A stretch of 64,000 bases of DNA from Desulfobacteraceae bacterium (GCA_024226935.1 JAAELK010000152.1:81520-145519), one strand, 5' to 3'. Shown: positions 43,833-52,917, counted from the first letter of the stretch. Notes: generated by a model from the sequence alone, not told the origin. Program-made: numbers and translations.

Positions 43833-45596
43833 TTATTGTTTGTTTTTTGAACTCAATTCGGGAAAATCCCAATAACAATATTCTTTCATCTCATCTGTGA
43901 AATCAACTTCATTTTTATTCGCCGTCATTTCACGCAGTTCTATTCGTCGAATTTTTCCACTGATGGTCTTGGGCACTTCGGTGACAAATTCAATAATTCT
44001 GGGGATCTTAAATTTTGCCAGGATGTTCATGGTATGTTTGAACAACTCCAGGGCTAATTTCCTATTGCCCTGGTAACTGGGATTTAAAATCACATAGGCT
44101 TTGACCAGCTGATAACGGTTTGGATCAGGGGATCCCACAACCGCAACCTCGGCAACACATGGATGCTCCAGCAAAGCGCTTTCCACTTCAAAGGGCCCGA
44201 TACGATAGTCTGAAGACTTAATCACATCATCTGCCCGGCCCACAAACCACCAATAACCATCGGCATCAAAATAAGCCCTGTCACCTGTATAATAAAAATT
44301 ATTCACAAATACAGAATCCATTTTTTCATGATTACCGATATATTCGGAAAAAAGGCCAATGGGTCGCCAATTATCCAATTTTAGTACAATGTGTCCCACC
44401 TGATCGGCCATAGTGATCTCATTGCCTTCATCATCAGCCAGGGCCACATCGTACATAAATGAGGGCATACCAAAGGAACCGGACCGCATTTTGCCATTCA
44501 GCCAGGGTGGATTTCCAATCATGGCAGTGGATTCTGTCTGACCATAAAAATCTCTGATCTCCGTGCCCGTATATTTTTTCCACCGACTGATCACTTCCGG
44601 ATTCAGAGGCTCTCCTGCACTTATGGACTGTCTCACACTTGACAGGTCAAAGGAATCCAGATTCATATTTACAAACATACGCCACGCCGTGGGTGGAGCA
44701 CAAAAAGTTGTGACACCATTTCGAGAAAGGGCATCCAGATATTGTTCGCCGTCCAATTCGGAAAAATCAAAACCCGTGGCTGTTGCCCCCACATTAAAGG
44801 GAACAAAAAAACTGGACCATGCCCATTTGGCCCACCCGGGTGCACTTAAATTATTGTGGATATCATCCGGTCTTACCCCTATCATGACCGTGGTGGACAA
44901 ATGCCCCACAGGATAAGAGATAGCCGTATGTCCCACCCGTTTGGGAAGCCCTGTAGTGCCCGAAGTAAAAAAGCAAAACAGTATTTCATCGGCATTGGTA
45001 TCAGCAGCTTTTGCCTCAACCGATTCATTTTGGATCTCTTCAAAGGAGATCCAGCCTTTCTTTTCTCCTAAAACCAATTTGACCCCGGGCATAATCCCGG
45101 TTTCTTTTGCTGCCCGGTCCACTAAATCCGCCGAAGCTTCGTCGGCCAAAACCACATCGGGTCGATAGGTTTCAAACCGAAATTCCAGTTCCCTGGGTGT
45201 CATGGTAGTAGGCGTTGGAACGGAAACAATCCCAGCCTTGATAGAGGCAAGGCTTGCAAACCAGGTTTCTGGAACAATCGGAGTCATCATATACATATTT
45301 TTTTTCCGACCAACCCCATGACCGGCCAAAAAATTAATCAATTGATTTGCCCTTTGTAAAAGATCTAGATAGGAATAGGTTTTAGTATCAAGGTCGTGGA
45401 TATCATTCCATATCAAAGCTATCTTATCCGGTGTTTGGTTTACATGAATATCTTCAAAGATTTCTTTGGCCCAGTTAAACTGTGACGGAAGAGACATGGT
45501 ATTCAATTTGTCAAAAAATATTTTTGCCTTTTCTTCCTTATCCGAATTGTCTGCCATCTGGTTGATCTGGATGACTTCTCTATAAAGCTTTTTCAT
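43833..45596 (-). CDS. Medium-chain-type acyl-CoA synthetase (AMP-binding)
   Basis: From the ATG at 45596 the product is 587 residues. It is an ANL-family enzyme. The P-loop is FFTSGTTGLPKRVGHT, the aromatic motif DFYGQTESTAMIG, the A7/A8 region YTGDRAYFDADGYWWFVGRA then DDVIKSSDYRIGPFEVE, and the A10 Lys lies in PKTISGKIRRIEL. Overall layout resembles medium-chain acyl-CoA synthetases. It activates a carboxylic acid to acyl-CoA via acyl-AMP; the substrate is not predictable. A Shine-Dalgarno AAGGAG is somewhat far (12 nt), so the start is tentative. Confidence 0.87.
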   Translation of the reverse strand: MKKLYREVIQINQMADNSDKEEKAKIFFDKLNTMSLPSQFNWAKEIFEDIHVNQTPDKIALIWNDIHDLDTKTYSYLDLLQRANQLINFLAGHGVGRKKNMYMMTPIVPETWFASLASIKAGIVSVPTPTTMTPRELEFRFETYRPDVVLADEASADLVDRAAKETGIMPGVKLVLGEKKGWISFEEIQNESVEAKAADTNADEILFCFFTSGTTGLPKRVGHTAISYPVGHLSTTVMIGVRPDDIHNNLSAPGWAKWAWSSFFVPFNVGATATGFDFSELDGEQYLDALSRNGVTTFCAPPTAWRMFVNMNLDSFDLSSVRQSISAGEPLNPEVISRWKKYTGTEIRDFYGQTESTAMIGNPPWLNGKMRSGSFGMPSFMYDVALADDEGNEITMADQVGHIVLKLDNWRPIGLFSEYIGNHEKMDSVFVNNFYYTGDRAYFDADGYWWFVGRADDVIKSSDYRIGPFEVESALLEHPCVAEVAVVGSPDPNRYQLVKAYVILNPSYQGNRKLALELFKHTMNILAKFKIPRIIEFVTEVPKTISGKIRRIELREMTANKNEVDFTDEMKEYCYWDFPELSSKNKQ

Positions 45597-45660
45597 ACCA
45601 TTAAAACACTCCTTGCAATCCGTATTAATATTATGTATAGCTGGGATCAAAACATTAACT

Positions 45661-45689
45661 CTATAAGTTATCACTCTTATATTTGTCAA
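45661..45689 (-). promoter_or_regulatory. Putative sigma-70 promoter of the acyl-CoA synthetase gene
   Basis: On the minus strand TTGACA (45689-45684) is followed after 17-18 bp by TTATAG/TATAGA. The start codon is ~65 bp downstream. Confidence 0.5.
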
Positions 45690-45745
45690 AGTTTTTTATT
45701 TTTTTTTAAAAAATCAACATAGATCGTACAGGCACAAATTACCCC

Positions 45746-46711
45746 ATGAACAATAAAAATATAACAATTATACTGGCACCACTCCAGGGATTTACCGATG
45801 TCACTTTCAGAAATGTCTGGGCCAGGCATTTTACAGGCATTGACGAGGCAATTGCCCCGTTTATTTCCACCATGGGCCAGCAACGGCTTAAACCAAGCCG
45901 GATAAAAGATGTGGCTCCCGAAAATAACCAACATCTCTTTGTAATTCCCCAAATTTTAGGCAATGTTTCAACAGACTTTATTTTTCTTGCCGACCATCTA
46001 TACGAAATGGGTCATAAAAGGATCAATTGGAACCTGGGATGCCCCCACTCAAAAATAGCAAAAAAGCACCGGGGATCCGGACTACTGCCCTATCCAGCAA
46101 AAATTGACGAACTGTTGACCCAGATCATCCCAAATATATCCGCAGATCTTTCCGTTAAAATCCGCCTGGGCCGAAGGTCAAAAGATGAAATATTTAACCT
46201 GCTTACCATGTTTGATCGGCATCCTTTAGAAGAGATCATCCTTCACCCCAGGACCGGCATCCAGATGTACGAAGGGACCTCAGACCAGGATGCCTTTGAA
46301 AAGGCCATAGAAAACAGCCGCCATACCTTTACCTATAACGGAGATATCATTGATATAGATTCATTTAAAACCGTTCAGGAGCGATTCCCCGGTATCACTC
46401 GCTTCATGATTGGCCGGGGAATCCTGGCGAACCCCTTTCTTGCCGAAGAGATAAAGGGAACACCCAAAAACACAACTCCCAGACCCACCCGGCTAAAAGC
46501 ATTCCACGATGAACTATTTGCCCAATACGATAAAATTTTTTCAGGACCGGCTCATCTGACCGGACGGATGAAAGGCTTTTGGACCTATCTTGGTCCCTCC
46601 TTTAAAGAAAGTAAAAAACCCTTGAAGCAAATTTTAAAATCGACCTCTATCCCGGCCTATCAAGACCGGGTTGAGGCCTTTTTTGATCAAAAGCTTGAAT
46701 TTGGGCCCTAA
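45746..46711 (+). CDS. tRNA-dihydrouridine synthase family protein
   Basis: The 321-residue FMN-dependent barrel starts IILAPLQGFTDVTFRNVW. It has the active-site motif INWNLGCPHSKIAKKHRGSG with the catalytic Cys in GCP, then KIRLGRR, HPRTG and FMIGRGILANPFL. It reduces uridine in tRNA; which position is unclear. A second Dus gene is at 57.2 kb and is DusB-like, so this one may act on another site. No clear Shine-Dalgarno is seen before the ATG. Confidence 0.88.
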   Translation: MNNKNITIILAPLQGFTDVTFRNVWARHFTGIDEAIAPFISTMGQQRLKPSRIKDVAPENNQHLFVIPQILGNVSTDFIFLADHLYEMGHKRINWNLGCPHSKIAKKHRGSGLLPYPAKIDELLTQIIPNISADLSVKIRLGRRSKDEIFNLLTMFDRHPLEEIILHPRTGIQMYEGTSDQDAFEKAIENSRHTFTYNGDIIDIDSFKTVQERFPGITRFMIGRGILANPFLAEEIKGTPKNTTPRPTRLKAFHDELFAQYDKIFSGPAHLTGRMKGFWTYLGPSFKESKKPLKQILKSTSIPAYQDRVEAFFDQKLEFGP

Positions 46712-46733
46712 GTTGATCCCTCAAATTGGGACC

Positions 46734-48767
46734 TTAAATATCTCTGACAGCCTTAAATCCTGCATGAACCGCATCAAATGCCGTGGCTACCCTGCTTGCA
46801 TCCCCGATTACCCGGTAGGGTACGCCCATCTCTTTTACAATCTTTTCAAGGGGATTATAGGATTTAGACCCTGCAGCCACCACCACGGTATCAACCTCAA
46901 TATGTCTTGTGGTCCCACCACTGGCCTCTCCTGTGGTTTCACCGCCTGGGGTCTCAACAAATTCAATTCCTGTTTCAATGATTTTTGTCACCTTTCCCGA
47001 GGTTATGGTCTCAACCCCGAAGCGGCCTAAGTCCTGCATCATTCCCCATTTTGTTGATTTACCGATGTCCTTTCCAACCCTATCCATCATTTCAATCAAA
47101 GTTATCTTTTTACTGCCCTTTGTAACCATTTCAAAAAGGGTTTCAGGCGTCTCGGCCTTGTTCACAAAAAGAAATTTTAAGGTGTCGGCAGATAAAGTAC
47201 CTTTTTCCGCCAGGAAAAGGGCTGTCTCAACCCCCACGGCCCCGCCGCCGATGATGGCCACACGCCTGCCGGTTGCAACCTTGTTTTCCAATACATCCCA
47301 GGCATCTGCCACATGGGGCAAATCCAGCCCTGGAATCGGGAGCTGCAATGGCTTAGCTCCCGTGGCAAGAAGAACATAATCAGGTCCAATGGCTTTAATC
47401 AAATTTTTATCAACCACGGTATTCAGGACCACTGGAATCTTCAACTCCATCATTTGATTTTCAAGATCCAGGGCTAACTGGGCAAATTCTTGTCGCCCAG
47501 GAGGGGCAGCAGCCAGATGCAGCTGACCTCCCAGACGGTCACAGCTTTCATAAAGCGTAACCGAATGCCCCCTTCGAAATGCAGTTAAGGCTACCGTCAT
47601 CCCGGCAGGACCGCCGCCTACCACCAGAACTTTTTTGCCGGAAGATGCAAAAGATTTTTCCCCATTCTGTTCAAACCCTGCCAGAGGATTACAAAGGCAT
47701 TCCACGTGTTTGAGTTTAAACAAGTTATCAAAGCACCCCTGTGCACAGGCAATACAATGCAGAATCTGATTTTCCTTTCCCTGTCTGGCCTTTTGGGGCA
47801 GCATGGGATCGGCAATGAGACTGCGGCCCATGGCCACCATATCGCAATACCCCTCACTGATCACTTCCCGGGCCGTCTGGGGATCATTGATCCTGTGGCT
47901 GGCAATAACCGGCACATCCACAACATCTTTGACGCCACGGGCAAGATATGCGAAGGCACCCCTTGGCACCTGGGCCACAATCTGGGGCACCCGGGCCTCG
48001 TGCCAACCCACATTAATGCACAAGGCATCTACAGGTCCCAGAGCCAAGATCTTAGCATATTCCAGGAGTTCCCCACGGCAATTACCGCCGGGCATGAAAT
48101 CATTACCGTTCATGCGAACAATTAAGGGATAAGAAGGCCCGACTGCTTCCCGGATGGCAGTTACAATCTCAAGACCGAACCGCATTCTATTTTCCAGACT
48201 GCCACCATATTCATCGCTTCGCTGGTTGGTCAAGGGAGATAAAAATTCAGAGATCAAATAGCCTGTACCGCTTAATACTTCCACGGCATCAAAACCAGCT
48301 CTTTGCACCCGGACAGCAGCCGCTGTAAAAGAATTAATTATTTGTTTAATCTCGTCAATACTCAAGGCCCTGGGAATCTCTTTGGTCATACGAGAAGCAA
48401 TGGCAGAAGGGGCAACAGGCTGTTTACCGTTGAGAAAAAATGAAAAATTATACCGTCCTGCATGATTGAGCTGGACTGCCCCAAGGGATCCATTTTCCTT
48501 TATGGCCGAGGCCAATCGGGTCAGTCCCGGAATAAACCTGTCATCATGGGCACCAATATTTTGGGTATTACCGGATAGTTCATCTATGGTGGCATACCCC
48601 ACACAGATCATGCCGGGACCACCCTTTGCCCTCTGGGCATAGAAATTAACAATCTGATCGGTCACCTCAAAATCCTGGGCCATGCCAAGATGCATGGCCG
48701 GCAAATAAATTCTGTTGGAAAGCTCCAAAGTATTGATGGTAATAGGGGTAAAAAGGGGATCTATCAT
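46734..48767 (-). CDS. NADH:flavin oxidoreductase / 2,4-dienoyl-CoA reductase-like protein
   Basis: The 677-residue protein has an Old Yellow Enzyme FMN barrel (about residues 1-330: QLNHAGRYN, GFDAVEVLSGTGYLISEFLS, YGGSLENRMRFGLEIV). A 4Fe-4S Cys set follows (CIACAQGC, then CLC near residues 338-358), then a two-dinucleotide disulfide-oxidoreductase part with VVGGGPAGMTVAL and RRVAIIGGGAVGVETALFL. This is the FadH/trimethylamine-dehydrogenase layout. It probably reduces enoyl- or dienoyl-CoA or related substrates. It starts after GGAGG, 14 bp downstream of a MerR regulator, likely one operon. Confidence 0.88.
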   Translation of the reverse strand: MIDPLFTPITINTLELSNRIYLPAMHLGMAQDFEVTDQIVNFYAQRAKGGPGMICVGYATIDELSGNTQNIGAHDDRFIPGLTRLASAIKENGSLGAVQLNHAGRYNFSFFLNGKQPVAPSAIASRMTKEIPRALSIDEIKQIINSFTAAAVRVQRAGFDAVEVLSGTGYLISEFLSPLTNQRSDEYGGSLENRMRFGLEIVTAIREAVGPSYPLIVRMNGNDFMPGGNCRGELLEYAKILALGPVDALCINVGWHEARVPQIVAQVPRGAFAYLARGVKDVVDVPVIASHRINDPQTAREVISEGYCDMVAMGRSLIADPMLPQKARQGKENQILHCIACAQGCFDNLFKLKHVECLCNPLAGFEQNGEKSFASSGKKVLVVGGGPAGMTVALTAFRRGHSVTLYESCDRLGGQLHLAAAPPGRQEFAQLALDLENQMMELKIPVVLNTVVDKNLIKAIGPDYVLLATGAKPLQLPIPGLDLPHVADAWDVLENKVATGRRVAIIGGGAVGVETALFLAEKGTLSADTLKFLFVNKAETPETLFEMVTKGSKKITLIEMMDRVGKDIGKSTKWGMMQDLGRFGVETITSGKVTKIIETGIEFVETPGGETTGEASGGTTRHIEVDTVVVAAGSKSYNPLEKIVKEMGVPYRVIGDASRVATAFDAVHAGFKAVRDI

Positions 48768-48781
48768 ACTGCCTCCAAAAT

Positions 48782-49486
48782 TTAAATTTTATTTAATCCT
48801 TTGAATTCCAGCAAACTCTTTGTCAGGGTTCTATCTATGATATAGGAACGAAGCCCCCGGGCAAGCCGGGTCAGTTCCAGGGTCAGACCTGCATTTTCCT
48901 TGAAGCCTAAATCCTTTGTATATTGCTCCCGCAGCCGGATCTCACTGTCCACAATCTGTCTTGCAAACCTGGGATAAAAATCCAGATCTTTGGCCACCAC
49001 CCCTAAATCCAGACATTCCTTTAAAAGTCTTGCAACTGCCAGATCCTGATCATCAAACTCGTTTTTTTCAAGGGGAGATAGAAGCTGCAACCGGCATAGT
49101 GCAAATAGTTGAGAACCGGTAAGCCCCGTGGCCCTGGAAAAACTTTTTTTATCCATTTTTTCCCCGACAGATCCAAAAAGCATGGACTGAAGCTCCAGCA
49201 AGGGAGCAATATCCCGCCCCTGGTCCATTTCCCGGATTAAACCCTTAATTGCAGCAAGGGGAAGCCTGTGACTTAACTGAACCTTTTTGATAAAGGCAAT
49301 TTTTTGAATACAGCAAGGATCGTAATAAGCCATATTGGGACTGGTTTTTACAGGGGCCGGCAGCAATCCCTTTTTTACATACAAAAGGATGGTGGATTTG
49401 GCCACACCCGTGGCATCTGCCAATAGTTTCATTTTCAGCATGGGCTGATTATTTTTTGTCACAGGTTTTGAATCTGAATCCACCAT
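48782..49486 (-). CDS. MerR-family transcriptional regulator
   Basis: From the ATG at 49486 the product is 234 residues. The N-terminal winged helix is MKLLADATGVAKSTILLYVK then KGLLPAPVKTSPNMAYYDP, typical of MerR. A dimerisation helix and a ~150-residue C-terminal domain follow, with RQIVDSEIRLREQYTKDLG. No metal-binding Cys cluster is seen. It probably controls the adjoining oxidoreductase gene. A start at 49519 is possible but has no better ribosome site. Confidence 0.8.
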   Translation of the reverse strand: MVDSDSKPVTKNNQPMLKMKLLADATGVAKSTILLYVKKGLLPAPVKTSPNMAYYDPCCIQKIAFIKKVQLSHRLPLAAIKGLIREMDQGRDIAPLLELQSMLFGSVGEKMDKKSFSRATGLTGSQLFALCRLQLLSPLEKNEFDDQDLAVARLLKECLDLGVVAKDLDFYPRFARQIVDSEIRLREQYTKDLGFKENAGLTLELTRLARGLRSYIIDRTLTKSLLEFKGLNKI

Positions 49487-49663
49487 GGCTTTCCGAGCTC
49501 CCTGAAAATCGCACCACAAAAGTACAAACCAACACTTTGCACTTTACATATAGAACAAGAAAATTCAGCCTGTCAAGAAATAAGAATTATTATAACTTTT
49601 TAAATCCATAAATGTAATATTGTTTTATTGCCGGTCAGACTTGAAGATTTTTCCAGATGTTTA

Positions 49664-49692
49664 TTGACAAATAATAATTTTATCACCATAAT
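49664..49692 (+). promoter_or_regulatory. Sigma-70 promoter of the protease-FYVE gene
   Basis: TTGACA (49664-49669), 17-bp spacer, CATAAT (49687-49692). One mismatch overall from consensus. The start codon is ~77 bp downstream of the -10. Confidence 0.6.
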
Positions 49693-49768
49693 GCATGGTT
49701 ATGCTATGTTTTGATAAGATAAATATTTCATATATCATTATTAACTATAAGAGGTATAAATTGCTAAA

Positions 49769-50857
49769 ATGAAACCAATTTTCAAGTTTAATCAAGCGAA
49801 CTATCTGGACAGCTTGGAGTCAAGAAAAACGGGCACATTTTATGATACAGGTGGCAAATGCAGCTATTTGTGTAACATATGGGTTAACTGGAAAATCAAA
49901 GGGGAAGAAAGATTTGATTATGAATATGTTGCAGGCCGGTATCTTTCAGCAATGACAAATAGTCACGTTGAAATCAGTTTACCACTAAAAAAACCATATA
50001 TCAATCATCCTTGTCCTTCTACCAAAGACCTATCGTGCATATCATTAAAGAGAACTATTACACAAGATAAATTAGAGTTTTTTTATTATGTCATGTTTTC
50101 ATTTATAGATTCAAAAATGGGTGCTAATGGGCATTCTGTTGTTATTCAGGTCAACCCTCCTACTGGAAAAATACGTGCCTTTGATCCCAATAAAGGGGAG
50201 TTTGAGTGTTCAAACTATGAAGACCTATTTTTTTCTTTTTTAGGTAATGTTATACGATCAAAAAGATATTCCGCTTGTATTATTACAAAATATATAGATT
50301 TCAATGAAAATTTATTATTGCCCGAAACTAATTACAACTCAAGCCTTTCTCCAAAACCTAAACAACCCCTTTCCCAAACCACCCGAGTAACAACTGCTTA
50401 CCCAAAAACAACCCCGCTTTTATCAAGCATTATAGAAAAGCCGCTATCTCCACCTCCCCACATAGCCGTCAACCCCATGGCTAAAGTTCGAAAACAGTGG
50501 ATAAATGACTCTGAAAGCAAAACCTGCATGGCCTGCGGTAACAGATTATGGATGGGAAATCGCCATCATTGCCGGTCCTGCGGTATATTAATATGTAACA
50601 AATGCACCTGTACCACAAGAAAAGCACTAAATTTATACGATTTGTCCTTTACAAATAATTCACAACGTACAAAAGCGATCTCATCTTCCCCAAAAAAGGT
50701 CTGCAAAACCTGCTATGAACAGTTAGAAGGCCATGCCAGGCAACATCCCCATAGACCCCAGCCTTATCTGTATTTAAGAAGGGAACATAATAGGAAAAGC
50801 AATAACAACTCTACCAACAAGAGGCCGAACAGATATCTTACAAAAGATAATTATTAA
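49769..50857 (+). CDS. Putative C58 (YopT/AvrPphB-type) cysteine protease with C-terminal FYVE zinc finger
   Basis: The 362-residue protein has three parts. Residues ~20-180 show the C58 papain-like pattern: Cys31 in GGKCSYLCNIW, His122 in GHSVVIQVN and Asp139 in AFDPNKGEF, with the spacing and surrounding residues of the YopT/AvrPphB triad. Residues ~190-240 are a Pro/Thr-rich linker. Residues 244-316 form a FYVE finger: WIND (WxxD), CMAC, RHHCRSCG, CNKC and a final KVCKTC, supplying all eight Zn ligands. FYVE domains bind phosphatidylinositol 3-phosphate in eukaryotes. A host-directed effector is the natural hypothesis. There is no N-terminal Sec signal. The gene is AT-rich relative to its neighbours. 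Confidence 0.72.
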   Translation: MKPIFKFNQANYLDSLESRKTGTFYDTGGKCSYLCNIWVNWKIKGEERFDYEYVAGRYLSAMTNSHVEISLPLKKPYINHPCPSTKDLSCISLKRTITQDKLEFFYYVMFSFIDSKMGANGHSVVIQVNPPTGKIRAFDPNKGEFECSNYEDLFFSFLGNVIRSKRYSACIITKYIDFNENLLLPETNYNSSLSPKPKQPLSQTTRVTTAYPKTTPLLSSIIEKPLSPPPHIAVNPMAKVRKQWINDSESKTCMACGNRLWMGNRHHCRSCGILICNKCTCTTRKALNLYDLSFTNNSQRTKAISSSPKKVCKTCYEQLEGHARQHPHRPQPYLYLRREHNRKSNNNSTNKRPNRYLTKDNY

Positions 50858-50959
50858 TAAAAATATGACTTGATAGATCCTTGATCTTAAAAAACGTGTT
50901 TCGCACAATCACCACAACCTTCTCTATATTTTTTAAAAAAAATCATTGATTATTTTTCC

Positions 50960-50988
50960 TTGACAAAAAACCTTTTTCCATTTTATCA
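50960..50988 (+). promoter_or_regulatory. Putative sigma-70 promoter of the radical SAM/NIPSNAP pair
   Basis: TTGACA (50960-50965), 17-bp spacer, TTATCA (50983-50988). Good -35, moderate -10. Confidence 0.5.
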
Positions 50989-50997
50989 TCAAGGTGT

Positions 50998-51075
50998 ATG
51001 GTTTTCCAAATTCCTCTTTCTATTCAAGTAGTTCCCATGGTCACCGGGGTTTATTTGCCCTCAATTATTTTTTAA
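50998..51075 (+). CDS. Possible 25-residue leader ORF
   Basis: ATG at 50998 with AAGG 3 nt upstream opens a 25-codon frame (MVFQIPLSIQVVPMVTGVYL and so on) ending at 51075, right after the putative promoter and 62 bp before the radical SAM gene. It could be a leader peptide, or chance. No similarity recognised. Confidence 0.2.
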   Translation: MVFQIPLSIQVVPMVTGVYLPSIIF

Positions 51076-51137
51076 AAAACAGCTCCTAATCTTTGATACG
51101 AATAAATTATTTATTTTTTAAATCAATGGGAGGTATC

Positions 51138-52610
51138 ATGAATCACTCAATCTTTAAAACTCTGTCAACTGAATTTGATCAATTTCAAACAATCTATCTA
51201 AGATCAATTAAGCAAAACCAACTTGCAGAACAATTTAAAAATACAACTAACACAAAATTAATAGAAAATGTATTCAGGATAAATCAACATTTAATAAAAC
51301 AACCCTTCATCTCCGGGAGCGATATTTCCCGGAAAACCGATATTGGAAGAAAGGATATTCTTCTGGCCTACAAGTTTATCCAATTATCCGATACTTTACA
51401 GCAAGGCTTTAAAACCTCGGAAAACAGTAATTATTTTAATGTAGTAAATCATAATTTTAATAAAAAATTTTATATAGTTGTCTTTTTTGTCGGTTTATCC
51501 TGTCCCAGCCGATGTAGTTTCTGTCCCAACATCAAAATTGATAAACATGGAAATAGAAAGCTTATCAAATACCAGACTAAAAAAAGCAAAATGCTTTCAA
51601 AATCCCAGATACAAAAAATTTTTGAAGACCTTGATTCCATTAAACGCCGGGGATATGATATATTGATCAAAATTTCCGGGGGCCTTGAACCTCTGACCGA
51701 TATCAAAACTATGTCAATAATTACCAAAATGGCCCGAAACTCCGGCATACCTGTTAAACTATTCACCAACGGACTTCTCCTCAGCAATGAGGTAAATCGA
51801 TTAGCAGCACTCAATACCAATGATATTCGCATCAGTCTATGTTCCGCCGATGAAGAGCAATATGAGAAAATATGCTTCGGTCCATCGACAAAGAACAAAA
51901 TCAAGCACCTCAAGATACTCAAAGACAATATTCATAAACTGGTCGAGAAAAGAGATAAAATAGATCACCATTGCGCAATTGGGATAAATTTTGTTGTCAT
52001 GAAATCAAATTATACCCAACTTACCCAGATGATTAAATTGGTCAAAGAGTTAGGGCTTGATTATATCGATTTTAAGCCCGATTATTTTTCTCCCAATTAT
52101 TTTGAAGCAGAACATCAAATTATGCAGGAGATTGAAACCATAAAACAAAATCAATTGTCAGGGTGTTACGGAAAAACCTATATTAATTTTGTTAATTCCT
52201 TGTCAAAGGACAATTTTTTCTGGAAAATAAAAACCGGTGAATGTGAGTCCATCAAACAATCAAAACATAAAATATTCATATCACCTTTTGGAACCTGTTG
52301 CCCAATCCACTATGGCGCCTTTCCCCATGGGTCATCATCATTCCAGGCAGAAATCAACAATTATACCATTGGAAAAATAAGTAAAAACAACGGCCTACTT
52401 GATATCCTGAGAAATCCCAAAGCAAATCCCAAAGTCTATTACAAACGACTCAATCCCTTTGAACTCATTTTGAGCCTGGAAATAAAAAGAGAAGAAGAAG
52501 ACCAAAAATGGGGAATCCCCTTGTCTTTCAGCCCATATCATACATATTTTCGTTGTGAAGAACAGACAGACACTCCATTTAGAGGCATTGAATTATGTTA
52601 TACGAATTAA
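51138..52610 (+). CDS. Radical SAM protein with SPASM/twitch-like C-terminus
   Basis: From the ATG at 51138 (GGGAGG upstream) the product is 490 residues. The first ~110 residues are a helical extension with an HTH-like stretch. The radical SAM CxxxCxxC is CPSRCSFC with Cys122, Cys126 and Cys129, and an SGGLEP segment follows. Near residues ~375-405 the sequence IFISPFGTCCPIHYGAF resembles SPASM/twitch auxiliary-cluster domains, with further Cys nearby. It generates a 5'-deoxyadenosyl radical; the substrate is unknown. It overlaps the next gene by 16 bp. Confidence 0.82.
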   Translation: MNHSIFKTLSTEFDQFQTIYLRSIKQNQLAEQFKNTTNTKLIENVFRINQHLIKQPFISGSDISRKTDIGRKDILLAYKFIQLSDTLQQGFKTSENSNYFNVVNHNFNKKFYIVVFFVGLSCPSRCSFCPNIKIDKHGNRKLIKYQTKKSKMLSKSQIQKIFEDLDSIKRRGYDILIKISGGLEPLTDIKTMSIITKMARNSGIPVKLFTNGLLLSNEVNRLAALNTNDIRISLCSADEEQYEKICFGPSTKNKIKHLKILKDNIHKLVEKRDKIDHHCAIGINFVVMKSNYTQLTQMIKLVKELGLDYIDFKPDYFSPNYFEAEHQIMQEIETIKQNQLSGCYGKTYINFVNSLSKDNFFWKIKTGECESIKQSKHKIFISPFGTCCPIHYGAFPHGSSSFQAEINNYTIGKISKNNGLLDILRNPKANPKVYYKRLNPFELILSLEIKREEEDQKWGIPLSFSPYHTYFRCEEQTDTPFRGIELCYTN

Positions 52611-52897
52611 GAGAATATACCATTGTATCCGGAATGCTCACACAATGGATAAGCCTGATGAATACCACGATTCTTCCCTTCCAGGCGCAAATGGGGATGA
52701 ATACTATTGGCTCCTATGCATCATTATCACAAGAGGATATTTATATCTGGATTCGCTGTTACAAAGATGAAAAAGAAAAGCAAGAACTCTATGATAAAGT
52801 TTATGGAAGTGAGTATTGGAAATCTGTACTCCGGAAAAAAATTGATCCCATGCTGGTACGAAAAAAAACCAGGGTTGTAATGATGAAACCAGTTTGA
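52595..52897 (+). CDS. NIPSNAP-family small protein
   Basis: The 100-residue protein has the NIPSNAP/ferredoxin-like pattern: MLYELREYTIVSGMLTQWI at the start, ILPFQAQMGMNTIGSY, an IYIWIRCYKDEKEKQELYDK segment and DPMLVRKKTRVVMMKP at the end. Such dimeric alpha-beta barrel proteins often bind small ligands. It overlaps the radical SAM gene, indicating translational coupling and a shared role. Confidence 0.75.
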   Translation: MLYELREYTIVSGMLTQWISLMNTTILPFQAQMGMNTIGSYASLSQEDIYIWIRCYKDEKEKQELYDKVYGSEYWKSVLRKKIDPMLVRKKTRVVMMKPV

Positions 52898-52917
52898 ATC
52901 TATTTTTTGTATCAATC

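Noticed and set aside
52595..52897. Idea that the NIPSNAP protein mimics the eukaryotic mitophagy factor as a second effector
   Set aside because: NIPSNAP-domain proteins are common in free-living bacteria, and this one has no export or targeting signal.
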